Source: Deltaproteobacteria bacterium (lineage in GTDB: Bacteria; Myxococcota_A; UBA9042; PHBI01). Taken from it: a stretch of DNA of 64,000 nucleotides. This document shows, piece after piece, positions 36,841 to 45,600 of the stretch. The position numbers were made by a program, and so were the translations under genes. Under the pieces are notes generated by a model, which was given only the letters and a program-made list of their open reading frames with translations, had not been told where the DNA came from and searched no databases. Positions within the stretch are counted from its first letter, which is position 1, and each line of letters starts with the position of its first letter. The stretch spans positions 734,501 to 798,500 of the forward strand of contig JACKFA010000002.1 in assembly GCA_020632715.1 (NCBI GenBank). The letters run 5' to 3'.

Positions 36841-38289
36841 CTACGCCCGGAACAGCGCGGTCAGCGGCGGCACGCGCAGATCGGGCTCGTCGCTCGTCAC
36901 GCCGACCTCGTGGTAGAGCGCCTGCAGGATGTGCTCGGGGCGGATGATGCTGGTCTTCCCGAGCTCCTCGGGGCACGCGGTCACCATGTCGGCGTCGAGC
37001 GCGCACGCGGTGCCCGTCGCGAGGTCCACCGGCATCGGGTTCATGCCCATGTTCGAGCTCGCCCCGATGACCTTCCCGCCGGCGATGTCGCCGCCCGCGA
37101 GGAAGCACGAGTTCGCGAGCCAGTGGTCGCGCCCGCCGTTCGTGTTGAGCATCGGGGTGCGCATGAACTCGCTGAACCCGACGATGACCGTGCGATCGAG
37201 CCACGACGCGCCCGAGCCGTCCGGGTAGGGGACGCTCTGCAGGTGCTGCATCATCCGCGCGATGGCCGTGAACCCCGCCTCCTGCGCCGGCCCCTGGTCG
37301 GTCGACCAGTTGTCGAAGTGCGTGTCGAGGCTCACGCTGTTGATGCGCACCGACACCGCGCGGCTGACCCCCTTCATGATCGCCGTCGCCGCCATCGCGG
37401 CCATCGCGCCCGGGCTCTGGAGGCCGGCCGACGAGCTCGTGAAGCCGTAGTGGTCGCGGAGGGCCACGACGTCGGCCGCGTTCGAGCGGAAGTCGAACGG
37501 CGCGAAGAGGCCGCCCGACACCATCTGCGTCGCCTTCTGCCGCGACAGCTCCGCGCCCTGCCAGAAGCTCGACCCCTCGGCCTCCGGGCACGCCGCGGCC
37601 GCCGCGAGGAGCTCGTCGAGCTCGCGGTCCTGCGTGCTCCCGAGGAGCGGCCCGCTCGGCTGCAGCACGCGCAGGAGGTCGTCGAGCCCGTTCGTCTGGA
37701 GCGCGCTCGCGTAGTTCGGCTGGTCGCCGACGTTGAACGACTCGACCCGGATCGACAGGTTCGGGATGGGCTCGTCCGCCCCGAGCCGCGCCGCGAGCCA
37801 GGTGTCGGTCGACGAGCCGCGCGCCTGGAGCCCGCTCGGCGGGCGCCCCGTCAGGAAGCGCCGCCGCCCGACCTCGTGCGTGAGCGTGTCCATGCTCATC
37901 CCGCGCACGACGCAGAGGCGGCTCGCCTGCCCCGCGAGCTCGCCGACGTAGGGCCCGAGGTACATGGAGCCGTCGCGCAGGACGTCGCGGTACGGCGACG
38001 CGGGCGGCGTCGCGAGCTCCTCGTAGGCGGGCTGGATCCGCGTCGTCGCGAGGTTCCCGTTCGTGAAGACCTGCGGGTCGCGCGGGTCGAGCGAGAGCAG
38101 GAGGTCCCAGCCGCCGCTGAAGTAGCAGAAGATGTAGTGCCGGTCGGGCACGCCGGCCGCCGCGCCCCCCGTGGACGCCGCGCGCGCCAGCGTCTCGAGC
38201 GCCCGCACCCCGCCGAACGCCGCCGCGCCCAGGCCCAGCGCGCAGCCGCCCTTCAAGAACCCCCGCCGCGAAAGCGTGCGTGTCGTCAT
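36841..38289 (-). CDS. DUF1501 family protein with Tat signal
   Basis: 482 residues. The N-terminus SRRGFLKGGCALGLGAAAFG is a twin-arginine signal. The body follows the DUF1501 pattern (alkaline phosphatase/sulfatase-like fold): FCYFSGGWDLLLSLDPR near the start, HEVGRRRFLTG, a central DTHFDNW, and VGFSEFMRTP...GGRDHW near the end. Folded export fits a metal-containing periplasmic enzyme, but no reaction is established for the family. DUF1501 genes typically travel with DUF1549/DUF1553-type cytochrome-like genes, and the same pairing is seen here (39097-40725). It is the last gene of a three-gene minus-strand operon, 19 nt after the preceding stop; GAGGGAG precedes the start. Confidence 0.9.
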   Translation of the reverse strand: MTTRTLSRRGFLKGGCALGLGAAAFGGVRALETLARAASTGGAAAGVPDRHYIFCYFSGGWDLLLSLDPRDPQVFTNGNLATTRIQPAYEELATPPASPYRDVLRDGSMYLGPYVGELAGQASRLCVVRGMSMDTLTHEVGRRRFLTGRPPSGLQARGSSTDTWLAARLGADEPIPNLSIRVESFNVGDQPNYASALQTNGLDDLLRVLQPSGPLLGSTQDRELDELLAAAAACPEAEGSSFWQGAELSRQKATQMVSGGLFAPFDFRSNAADVVALRDHYGFTSSSAGLQSPGAMAAMAATAIMKGVSRAVSVRINSVSLDTHFDNWSTDQGPAQEAGFTAIARMMQHLQSVPYPDGSGASWLDRTVIVGFSEFMRTPMLNTNGGRDHWLANSCFLAGGDIAGGKVIGASSNMGMNPMPVDLATGTACALDADMVTACPEELGKTSIIRPEHILQALYHEVGVTSDEPDLRVPPLTALFRA

Positions 38290-38308
38290 GTCGCTCCCTC
38301 GGCCGTGT

Positions 38309-39100
38309 TCAGTAGGTGTAGAAGTCGGGGTGCATGATGAGCCCGGCGCACACGGTGCGCCACGCGACCACGGGGTCGCTCGACACGTGGAGCGCCGACT
38401 GGAAGAGCCAGCGCCAGCGGTCGAACCCGACGTCCGCCGGCGCGAGGCGCCGCCCGTGGAAGCGCAGGAGCAGGCGCTCGAGGTTCGCCTCGATGGCCTC
38501 GGGGGCGCTCTCCCACGTGTCGGTCGGGCTCGCCTCGACCATGAGCACGGGCTCGGGGCGCGTCCCGGCGACCTCCTCCCGCGCGAGGCGCTCGCACACG
38601 GTGCGCGCGGCCTCCGAGAGGAACTTCTGGAAGAGCGCCGACGGGGTCAGATCCTCCTGGGTCTTCTCGATGAAGTCCGGCTTCCCGAGGGTCGACGAGA
38701 GCACCTCGAACTGGTTGTCCTCGCGCGAGCCGACCATCACGGTCCACGTGAGCCCGCCCGTGACGCGTCGGAGCGACGCGTCGAGCTGGTCGATGTCCAT
38801 CCGCCGCCGTGGCCGGGTCGGCGCCTCGGGCGGCGGCGCCGGCAGGTCGATGACGACCGGCGTCTCGTCGCCCACCGTCACCGTGGTGGGTGTCACGACG
38901 ACCGGATCGGGCTCCACGACCTCGGGGGTCGGGTCCGTGCCGATCGGCGGCGTCACGCCGGGATCGTCGGGCACGGTCCCCGGCGCCCGCGGGGTCGGCC
39001 GCGCCTGCGGCGCCACCCGCGACTCGTAGTCACACCCGCCGACCGCCATCGCGGCGGCGGCCACGACGAGAGCGAGCCCCGCCCGCCAGAAAGGCATCAT
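38309..39100 (-). CDS. lipoprotein of the DUF1501/DUF1549 operon
   Basis: 263 residues; lipobox VGGC, then a Pro/Thr/Val-rich tether of about 70 residues, then a helical domain (residues about 100-263) ending AWRTVCAGLIMHPDFYTY. That end resembles the C-termini of DUF1549/DUF1800-type partners of DUF1501 proteins. ATG 39100 overlaps the upstream stop (ATGA) and has GGAGGG four nt before it, so translation is coupled. No named family recognised; probably the membrane-anchored third member of the complex. Confidence 0.8.
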   Translation of the reverse strand: MMPFWRAGLALVVAAAAMAVGGCDYESRVAPQARPTPRAPGTVPDDPGVTPPIGTDPTPEVVEPDPVVVTPTTVTVGDETPVVIDLPAPPPEAPTRPRRRMDIDQLDASLRRVTGGLTWTVMVGSREDNQFEVLSSTLGKPDFIEKTQEDLTPSALFQKFLSEAARTVCERLAREEVAGTRPEPVLMVEASPTDTWESAPEAIEANLERLLLRFHGRRLAPADVGFDRWRWLFQSALHVSSDPVVAWRTVCAGLIMHPDFYTY

Positions 39101-40725
39101 CGGACCCTCCGGTAGGTCGGGTGCGTCACGAGCGCCTTCACGAGCGCGCGGTACTTGTAGCCGGACGCGATGAACTCGCGCGCGACGTCGTCGACGAGCG
39201 CGTCCTCGCCCTTGTCGAGCGCGCGCCCGAGGAGGTGCTCGGCGGCGGTCCGCACGGCGCAGCGCTCGAAGCGGCCGTCGACGAGGGTCGAGTAGACGAG
39301 CAGCTTCGGCCCCTCCTCGACGTAGTGCTCGTGCTCCGGGCGGCGGAAGAGGTAGGACTTGAGCCAGCCGAGGTAGGGCGCCTCGCGGTCGTCGAAGGCC
39401 TGGGTGACGTAGAAGTCCTGGCAGCGGCGGCTACAGGGGAGGCCGCTCGTGGCGCACAGCTCGCAGCTGTCGTCGAAGGGCGGGAAGGCGTCCTCGGCGA
39501 GGCGGCTCGCGCCGCGCTCGCCCCAGCGGCCCCAGTGCGACGCCGCGGGCTCGAGGAGGGCGTGGCAGTACTCGCAGCCGGCGCGGATCTGGAGATCCGG
39601 CTCGGCCGCGGCGCCCGCGACGACCGGGATCCCGCCGCTCGGCGCGTTGAAGGCCTGGCAGAGGAACGAGTTGTAGAAGCGGTTCGCGCGGGCGCGGTTC
39701 GTCTGGAAGCGCAGGAGGAAGGCGGGTGAGGTGAGGATCCCCGCCTGCTCGGGGCCCATCTGCACCTTCACCCAGGTGTCGACGTCGGTGAACGCGAGGT
39801 CCGGGAGGCGGTCGACGTCGATGGGCGCCGGCGACATCGACATCCGCGGGAAGGCCGTGAGGTAGCGCCAGTAGTGGACGAGCGGCCCGTTGACCCAGAC
39901 GCCCGCGCTCGTGAAGAGGTCGAGGTAGGAGCCATCGGTCTCGACGAGCTCGGCGACGCGCAGGTCGATGTCCTTGACCATGGCGTCGGTGATCATGCGG
40001 AGCTGGGTCGACCCGCCCGGCATGCAGTTCCGGAGCGCGGGGCCGCAGCCGCAGCCGGGGTCCTGGAGGCCGGCCGGGGTGGCGCAGGCGGTGCCGCTGA
40101 CGCTGACGGCGGCGTCCTGGGCGTCGAAGGCGCAGACCTTGATGGTGGTCGCGGGCGCCCAGTAGGGGCTCACGAGGACCCAGCCCTCTTGGCGCGCGCC
40201 GGTCGCGGAGGTGGTGGTCGCGATGTCGCCGTCGTCGCCGATCTCGGCGGGCTCGTCGAGGCAGGGGACGTTCTGGCCGCGGTAGCGGGTGGCGATGTTG
40301 TTCCGCCAGGAGATCCCGTTGGTCGTGCGGAACACGGCCGACGGGCTCACGAGCTGGATGTTGTCGAGGCTGTTCCAGAGGAGCTCGCGGTGGAGGCGCT
40401 CGAGGCGCGTCGCGAACTCGTCGGACTCGAGCCACTCGTCGACGAGGGCGTCGGGGACGTCGTCCCCAGGCTCGTCGGCGAGGGCCTCGTGCTCCTCGAT
40501 CGACGGCACGACGCCGCGGATGTCGAGGCTCATCGCCCGGAAGAGCCGGTCGCGGCTCAGCTGCTCGGGCGGCTCCTCACAGAGGAGCGCGCCGTTCGTC
40601 GGTTCTGCTGCCGCGGCGACGCCGCCGGCCACGACGCTGCCGAGGATCAGGAGCGCAGCGGCGCCCACAGCCTCGCTGCGCGGCCGTCCCCAACGTCCGC
40701 GGAGGTCCCTCGAGGTGCGCCTCAC
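39097..40725 (-). CDS. DUF1549-like secreted protein with CxxCH motif
   Basis: 542 residues from GTG 40725, chosen because AAGGAG lies just upstream and a signal peptide (AAALLILGSVVAGGVAAAAE) follows; longer in-frame readings run antisense through the next gene. RLFRAMSLDIRGVVPSIEEHEAL and the following WLESDEFATRLERLHRELLW match the DUF1549 start. A haem-type CEYCH with HWGRWGE downstream lies at about two-thirds of the length, and the C-terminus (AAEHLLGRALDKGED...KALVTHPTYRRVR) resembles DUF1585-type ends. Together with DUF1501 this is the planctomycete-style cytochrome-associated gene pair also common in Myxococcota. Periplasmic; function unknown. Confidence 0.85.
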   Translation of the reverse strand: MRRTSRDLRGRWGRPRSEAVGAAALLILGSVVAGGVAAAAEPTNGALLCEEPPEQLSRDRLFRAMSLDIRGVVPSIEEHEALADEPGDDVPDALVDEWLESDEFATRLERLHRELLWNSLDNIQLVSPSAVFRTTNGISWRNNIATRYRGQNVPCLDEPAEIGDDGDIATTTSATGARQEGWVLVSPYWAPATTIKVCAFDAQDAAVSVSGTACATPAGLQDPGCGCGPALRNCMPGGSTQLRMITDAMVKDIDLRVAELVETDGSYLDLFTSAGVWVNGPLVHYWRYLTAFPRMSMSPAPIDVDRLPDLAFTDVDTWVKVQMGPEQAGILTSPAFLLRFQTNRARANRFYNSFLCQAFNAPSGGIPVVAGAAAEPDLQIRAGCEYCHALLEPAASHWGRWGERGASRLAEDAFPPFDDSCELCATSGLPCSRRCQDFYVTQAFDDREAPYLGWLKSYLFRRPEHEHYVEEGPKLLVYSTLVDGRFERCAVRTAAEHLLGRALDKGEDALVDDVAREFIASGYKYRALVKALVTHPTYRRVR

Positions 40726-40763
40726 CGGCCTCTCCTTGCCAACCAAAGGAGCTTCCCGTCGCC

Positions 40764-40787
40764 CCGTGGTCGGCCCCCCGACCACGG
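40764..40787 (-). terminator. strong hairpin between the two CxxCH genes
   Basis: CCGTGGTCGG (40764-40773) pairs perfectly with CCGACCACGG (40778-40787) around CCCC. It lies in the 179-nt gap, downstream of the gene ending at 40905 and inside the leader of the next gene, so it could be a terminator or an attenuator-like leader element. No T-run follows. Confidence 0.55.
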
Positions 40788-40805
40788 CTCGCCTCAGCGT
40801 AGCGC

Positions 40806-40835
40806 AGGTTAGCATCGCGGGCGGGGCGTCTCCAA
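40806..40835 (-). promoter_or_regulatory. promoter of the DUF1549/DUF1501 operon
   Basis: Minus-strand TTGGAG (40835-40830), 18 nt, TAACCT (40811-40806); leader about 75 nt containing the 40764-40787 hairpin. Confidence 0.45.
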
Positions 40836-40904
40836 ACGCCGCGCGCGGCGCGCGGGAGTTTTCTCGGAGATCGTTGCTGCGGGCGGGGCTGGTCGAGCCG
40901 TCGG

Positions 40905-42557
40905 CTACCGAAGTCCATCCCTTCGCCACTCGCGGATGAGCTCCGCCTCCGACGACGGCAGCGGCCCCGTCGGCGGCATCGTGCTCGGCGTGTCGTCGCA
41001 CGCGAGGCACTCCGCGAGGCTCGGATCGTAGGGGTACGACACGCGGCACACCACGCAGTCGATGCGCGACCGCCACGCCGCCGGCGTGTCGAGCACCGCC
41101 GTCGAGGCGCCGTCCACCGCGTTGTGGCAGTTCGCGCACGTCGACACGTAGAGCGGGCCGATGTCGTCGGCCCACGTCACGTGATCCACCGAGAACGGCA
41201 GCCGCTCCGCGAGCGTCGCGTCCGCCCACGTCACCGTCACCGCGAGCTCGTGCGCGCCGCTCTCGAGCGCGTGCGGGTCGACCGTCACCGTGAAGGTCCG
41301 CGCCTCACCCTCGCCCCCCTCGACCACCTCCGCCGCGGCCCCGTCGATCGTCGCCGCCACCGCCTCCACCTCGCCTGGCTGCGACGGCCTGACCGCCACC
41401 GTCGCCGTCGCCTCGAGCACCACCCCGCGCTTCAGCCCCTCGACCCGCAGGACCCGCCCCGGCGCCACCTGCGCGACCCCCGACGACCCCGCCACGAGCA
41501 GCGTCCCGTCCGGCCCGGGCCCCCAGAAGGTCCCCGCCGGCGCGTTCTCGATCTCGCTCAGCGCGGCCCCCACCGCGTGGAAGAGCCGCCCGTCCGCCGC
41601 CGCGAGCCACGCCCCGTCGGCGCCCCCCACGACCGCCACCGGCGCCTCCGGGAGCGCGAGCTCCCACCACACGGCCGCGCTCGTGCGCCGCCACGCCCCC
41701 TCGTCCGTCACCGCCCAGAGCGTCCCGTCCCCGCTCGCCGCGAGCGCCGTCGCCGCGAGGAGGGGCTGCTCCGGCCACGCCGCGAGCCCCGCCGCCCCGT
41801 CCGCGAGCGCGTACACGCCGCCGCCCGCGGCCACCCACAGCGCCGGCGTGCCGCCCGCCGGCGGGCCCCACGCGAGCCGCGCCGCCCCGCTCGCGAGCCC
41901 GCCCGGCGCCACGCGCGCGATCGCCCCCGCGCGGAGCCGCCAGAGCGCCTCGCCGCTCGCCACCCAGACGCTCCCGCCGCCCGCGCGCAGATCCTCGACC
42001 GGATCCGCCGCGAACATCGCGGCCAGCGGCGTCTCCGCGAGCGCCCGTCCGCGAGCAGCGCGAGCCCGCCCTCGCGCGCGACCAACAAGCGCCCGTCGTC
42101 GAGCGCCCGCGACCGCCCGCGGCGGCGCCGCCAGCGCGTCCCCCGCGTCCCCGGGCGCCGGCGTCACCTCGCGCGCGCCCCCGCCGTCGAGCCACCACCA
42201 GGTCGCCCCGTCCGCGACGAGCAGCGCGCCCGGCCCGGCCACGCCGGCCCAGATCGCCGCGCCCTCGAAGCGGCTCACCACCGTCGCGCGCTCGACCGGC
42301 AGGGGCTCGACGACCGGCGTCGTGTCCGCGACGGCGTCGGCTGCCGCGTCGGTCGTCGCGTCGCCGCCGATCGTGTCGGCGACCACGCTCGTGTCGAGCT
42401 CGCCGACCGTCGCCTGCGCGTCGAACGGGGCGCGCACCTCGTCGACGCAGCCACCGCACAGGGCGACGAGCCCGACCCAGAACAGCCCCCCGAACGCGGT
42501 CGTCGCCGAGCGCGCCGCGCTCTCTCCGCCCCCCGGTTTCGCGCCTCGCGTCACCAT
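40905..42557 (-). CDS. propeller-like lipoprotein with C-terminal CxxCH region, locally frame-shifted
   Basis: 550 residues as written. Signal with lipobox-like CGGC, then an Asp/Thr/Ala-rich tether, then repeats of D-G-x-LW-V-A-x-x-G style (residues about 90-370, probably a beta-propeller), an immunoglobulin-like stretch, and a C-terminal STCANCHNAVDG haem-type motif followed by more Cys pairs. Residues about 150-172 read as an Arg/Ala-rich nonsense stretch; the next frame over the same bases (42045-42105) reads LDDGRLLVAREGGLALLADG, which fits the repeat exactly, so two compensating indels are likely. Divergent from 42639 with overlapping promoters. Secreted redox or sensor-like role is only a guess. 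Confidence 0.75.
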   Translation of the reverse strand: MVTRGAKPGGGESAARSATTAFGGLFWVGLVALCGGCVDEVRAPFDAQATVGELDTSVVADTIGGDATTDAAADAVADTTPVVEPLPVERATVVSRFEGAAIWAGVAGPGALLVADGATWWWLDGGGAREVTPAPGDAGDALAAPPRAVAGARRRALVGRARGRARAARGRALAETPLAAMFAADPVEDLRAGGGSVWVASGEALWRLRAGAIARVAPGGLASGAARLAWGPPAGGTPALWVAAGGGVYALADGAAGLAAWPEQPLLAATALAASGDGTLWAVTDEGAWRRTSAAVWWELALPEAPVAVVGGADGAWLAAADGRLFHAVGAALSEIENAPAGTFWGPGPDGTLLVAGSSGVAQVAPGRVLRVEGLKRGVVLEATATVAVRPSQPGEVEAVAATIDGAAAEVVEGGEGEARTFTVTVDPHALESGAHELAVTVTWADATLAERLPFSVDHVTWADDIGPLYVSTCANCHNAVDGASTAVLDTPAAWRSRIDCVVCRVSYPYDPSLAECLACDDTPSTMPPTGPLPSSEAELIREWRRDGLR

Positions 42558-42591
42558 CCGCCCTCACAGTCTGGCGTCCCGAGCCGCGCGC

Positions 42592-42621
42592 AGGATAGAC
42601 TCACGCGCGTCTCGGCGCCAA
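42592..42621 (-). promoter_or_regulatory. promoter of the CxxCH propeller lipoprotein
   Basis: Minus-strand TTGGCG (42621-42616), 18 nt, TATCCT (42597-42592). Its -10 overlaps the plus-strand -10 TAGACT (42596-42601) of the divergent gene by two bases. Confidence 0.5.
42596..42601 (+). promoter_or_regulatory. -10 of the first FG-GAP lipoprotein gene
   Basis: TAGACT, 37 nt upstream of ATG 42639; only a weak CTGGCG-like -35 is seen at 42571-42576. It shares bases with the opposing minus-strand -10. Confidence 0.4.
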
Positions 42622-42638
42622 ACGGAGCATTGAACCGC

Positions 42639-45600
42639 ATGCAACTCGGTGTCTTCGCGCTCATCGTCGCGATGCTCCTCGGCGCCTGCGAGGCGGACGG
42701 CAACCAGGGCGCCGATCCGCCCCGCGACACCGCGACCCCGGCCGACACGGCGGACGCCGAGCCCGACGGCGACGGCGACGCCGACGGCGCCTCCGACGCG
42801 GACGCGGACGCGGACGCCGACCCCGATCCCGACCCCGACCCCGACGCCGACGCCGCCTCCGACGCCGACGCCGACACGGACGCCGACGCCGCCCCCGACG
42901 CCGACGCCGTCGACGCCGACGCCGCCGAGCCTGACGCCACGCTCCCCGCCTGCGCCCCCGCGCTCACGCTCGAGCCCGCGTCGTCCTGGATCTTCCCGCT
43001 CGACCCCGTCCACTTCGCGCCGTCCGGCGGCACCGGCGCCTACCGCTTCGAGCTCGCCGACGGCCCCTCGCGCCCGCTCCTGAACGCCCTCAGCGGCAGC
43101 TACCTCGCCGGCGCCCTCGACGGCACCGCCGACGTCGTCCGCCTCGTCGACCGCGGCTGCGTCGGCAGCGCCACCGCCACCGTCCACGTCGTCTCCCCGC
43201 TCGTCCTCACCCCGATGACCGCGACCGTCCCGCCCGGGACACCCCTCCACTTCACCATCGCCGGCGGCTCCGGCGTCTACGAGGTCTCCCTCGAGGCCGC
43301 CCCCTCCGGCGCCGTCCTGACCGGCGTCCGCGACGTCCTCGCGGGCGACGACGACGGCGACGACGTCGTCCTCGTCAGGGACACGCTCACCGCGCAAGAG
43401 GAGCGCCTCGTCCTCGCCGTCCGCGCCGGCGCGCACCTCGACGTCGACCCGCCGACCGTCGTCCTCCCCCTCGGCCACCCCCACACCCCCGTCGTCACGG
43501 GCGGCAGCGCCCTCGCCGACGCCCCCGCGCCCCCGGCCGGCCTCACCTGGGCCGACGGCGCCGTCACCGCCACCGCCCCCGGCACCTACGCCCTCGAGCT
43601 CGTCGACCGTCACACCGGCCAGGCCGTGACGCAGCGCGTCATCGCCCTCGACCCGCTCCACCAGGACGTCTTCCGCAGCGGCACGACCACGAACCTCTTC
43701 ACCGCCTCGGGCCCCGGCGACCTCGACGGCGACGGCCACCGCGACGCCCTCGTCGGCGTCGGCGAGGCCAACGTCAACGGCTTCCAGTCGGGCGCCGTCT
43801 ACGTCTACGCCGGCACCGCCGACGCCGGCCTCGACCCCGCCCCCGCCCTCGTCCTCGCCGGCGCCGCACGCGAGGAGGGCTTCGGCCGCGAGCTCGCCGT
43901 CGGCGACTTCGACGGCGACGGCGTGAAGGAGCTCGCCGTCGGCGCCTACCGCGCCGACACCGGCAACCAGGGCGACGACGGCCGCGTCTCGGTCTTCGCC
44001 CGCGGCGCCGCCCGCTTCTTCGAGCCCGTCCCCGTCTGGACCGCCGACGGCCTCTTCTCGTCCGACCAGCTCGGCTACGCCGTCGCCGCCTGCGACCTCG
44101 ACCACGACGGCTACGCGGACCTCGCCGCCGGCGCCTGGCTCGCCGAGGACCGCGCGCTCTCGCCCCTCGTGAACAACCAGGGCGCCATCTACCTCTGGCG
44201 CGGCGGCCCGGACGGCCTCCCCGCCGCCCCGACGCAGATCCTCTACGGCGTCGCCCCCGCGCTGCCCGGCCTCGCCCCCGACACCGACAACCGCCTCGGC
44301 GCCGTCATCGCCGCCGGCGACCTCGACGGCGACGGCGCCTGCGACCTCGTCACGAGCGGCTTCACCTGGGGCGGCACCGCGGGCGTCGTGCTCGTCTACC
44401 GCGGCCTCCCGGCCGACGACGGCGGCGGCCTCCTCGTCACCCCCGCGCCCGTCCACGCCTTCTACGGCGACGACCCCCGGAGCCCGCGCCTCGGCGGGGC
44501 GCTCGCGGTGGGCGACGTCGACGGCGACGGCGCCGCCGACCTCCTCGTCGGCGAGGCGCAGTGGAACGCCGGCACCGGCAACGACCGCACGGGGCTCGCC
44601 GCGCTGTTCCTCGGCGGCCCCGCGATGACCGCGCCGGTCGAGCTCGTCGAGCCCGCCTCGGGCGCCGACGCCGTGTTCGTCGGCCGCTCCGGCGACCAGT
44701 ACGGCTACGGCGTCGCGCTCGGCGACGCGACCGGGGACGGCCTCGCCGACGTCATCGTCGGCGGCTGGCTCGCGGAGTGCTCGGGCTGCCCCTCGACCGC
44801 GGGCGTCGTGCAGGTGTACGCGGGCGTCGCGGGCGCGCTCCCCGAGGCGACCGCCGCGCGCACGGTCTACGGGCTCGCGGGCGGCGACCGCCTCGGCACG
44901 ATCGTCGCCGCCCTCGGCGACGTCGACCACGACGGCGTCGGCGACGTCGTGTCCGTCGCGGGCTACGACGACACGCAGGGCGCCGAGGTGCCCCGGCCCT
45001 ACGTCGTCGGCCTCGACAGCGACGGCGGCGACGCGCTCTCCGCGCTCGACGCCCCGGGGGATCCCGGCGGCTGGCGCGTCGGCCAGGGGCTCGGCGTCCT
45101 CGCCGATCGCGATGGCGACGGCCTCCCCGAGCTCGCCGTCGGCGCGCCGAACGAGGCCGCCGTCTTCGCGAACGGCGTCGCCCACGCGCTCGCGGGCGCG
45201 GTCCACCTCTACCGCGGCGCGCCCGGCGGCTTCGCGGCCGAGCCCTACGCCACGCTCACGGGATTCCCGGGCCACAGCGACGCGGACAACCTCGGCTTCG
45301 ACGTCTCCGACCTCGGCGACTTCGACGGCGACGGCGTCCCCGACCTCGGCGTCGTCGCGCGCCTCGAGGACCGCCCGAGCAGCTTCTCGGCGGGCACCTA
45401 CAGCACGGAGGCCGGCTGCACGAACGGCGCCGTGTCGAACGGCGGCGCGCTCTACGTCTTCGCGGGGGTCGCCGGCGGCGGCGTCGAGCCCTCGCCGGCG
45501 TTCGTCTATTTCGGCGTCCAGGGGAGCCGCCCGCTCGATCACGTCGTCGGCGCCGACTTCGACGGCGACGGCCTCCGCGACGCCGTCGTCTCGTCGCGCA

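Noticed and set aside
40726..41229. Longer N-terminus for the DUF1549-like protein
   Set aside because: The extension is antisense to the neighbouring gene, low complexity, and precedes a clear signal peptide with its own ribosome site.
41124..42638. Longer N-terminus for FG-GAP lipoprotein 1
   Set aside because: The extension is Arg/His/Pro-rich antisense to 40905-42557; the lipoprotein signal begins at 42639.
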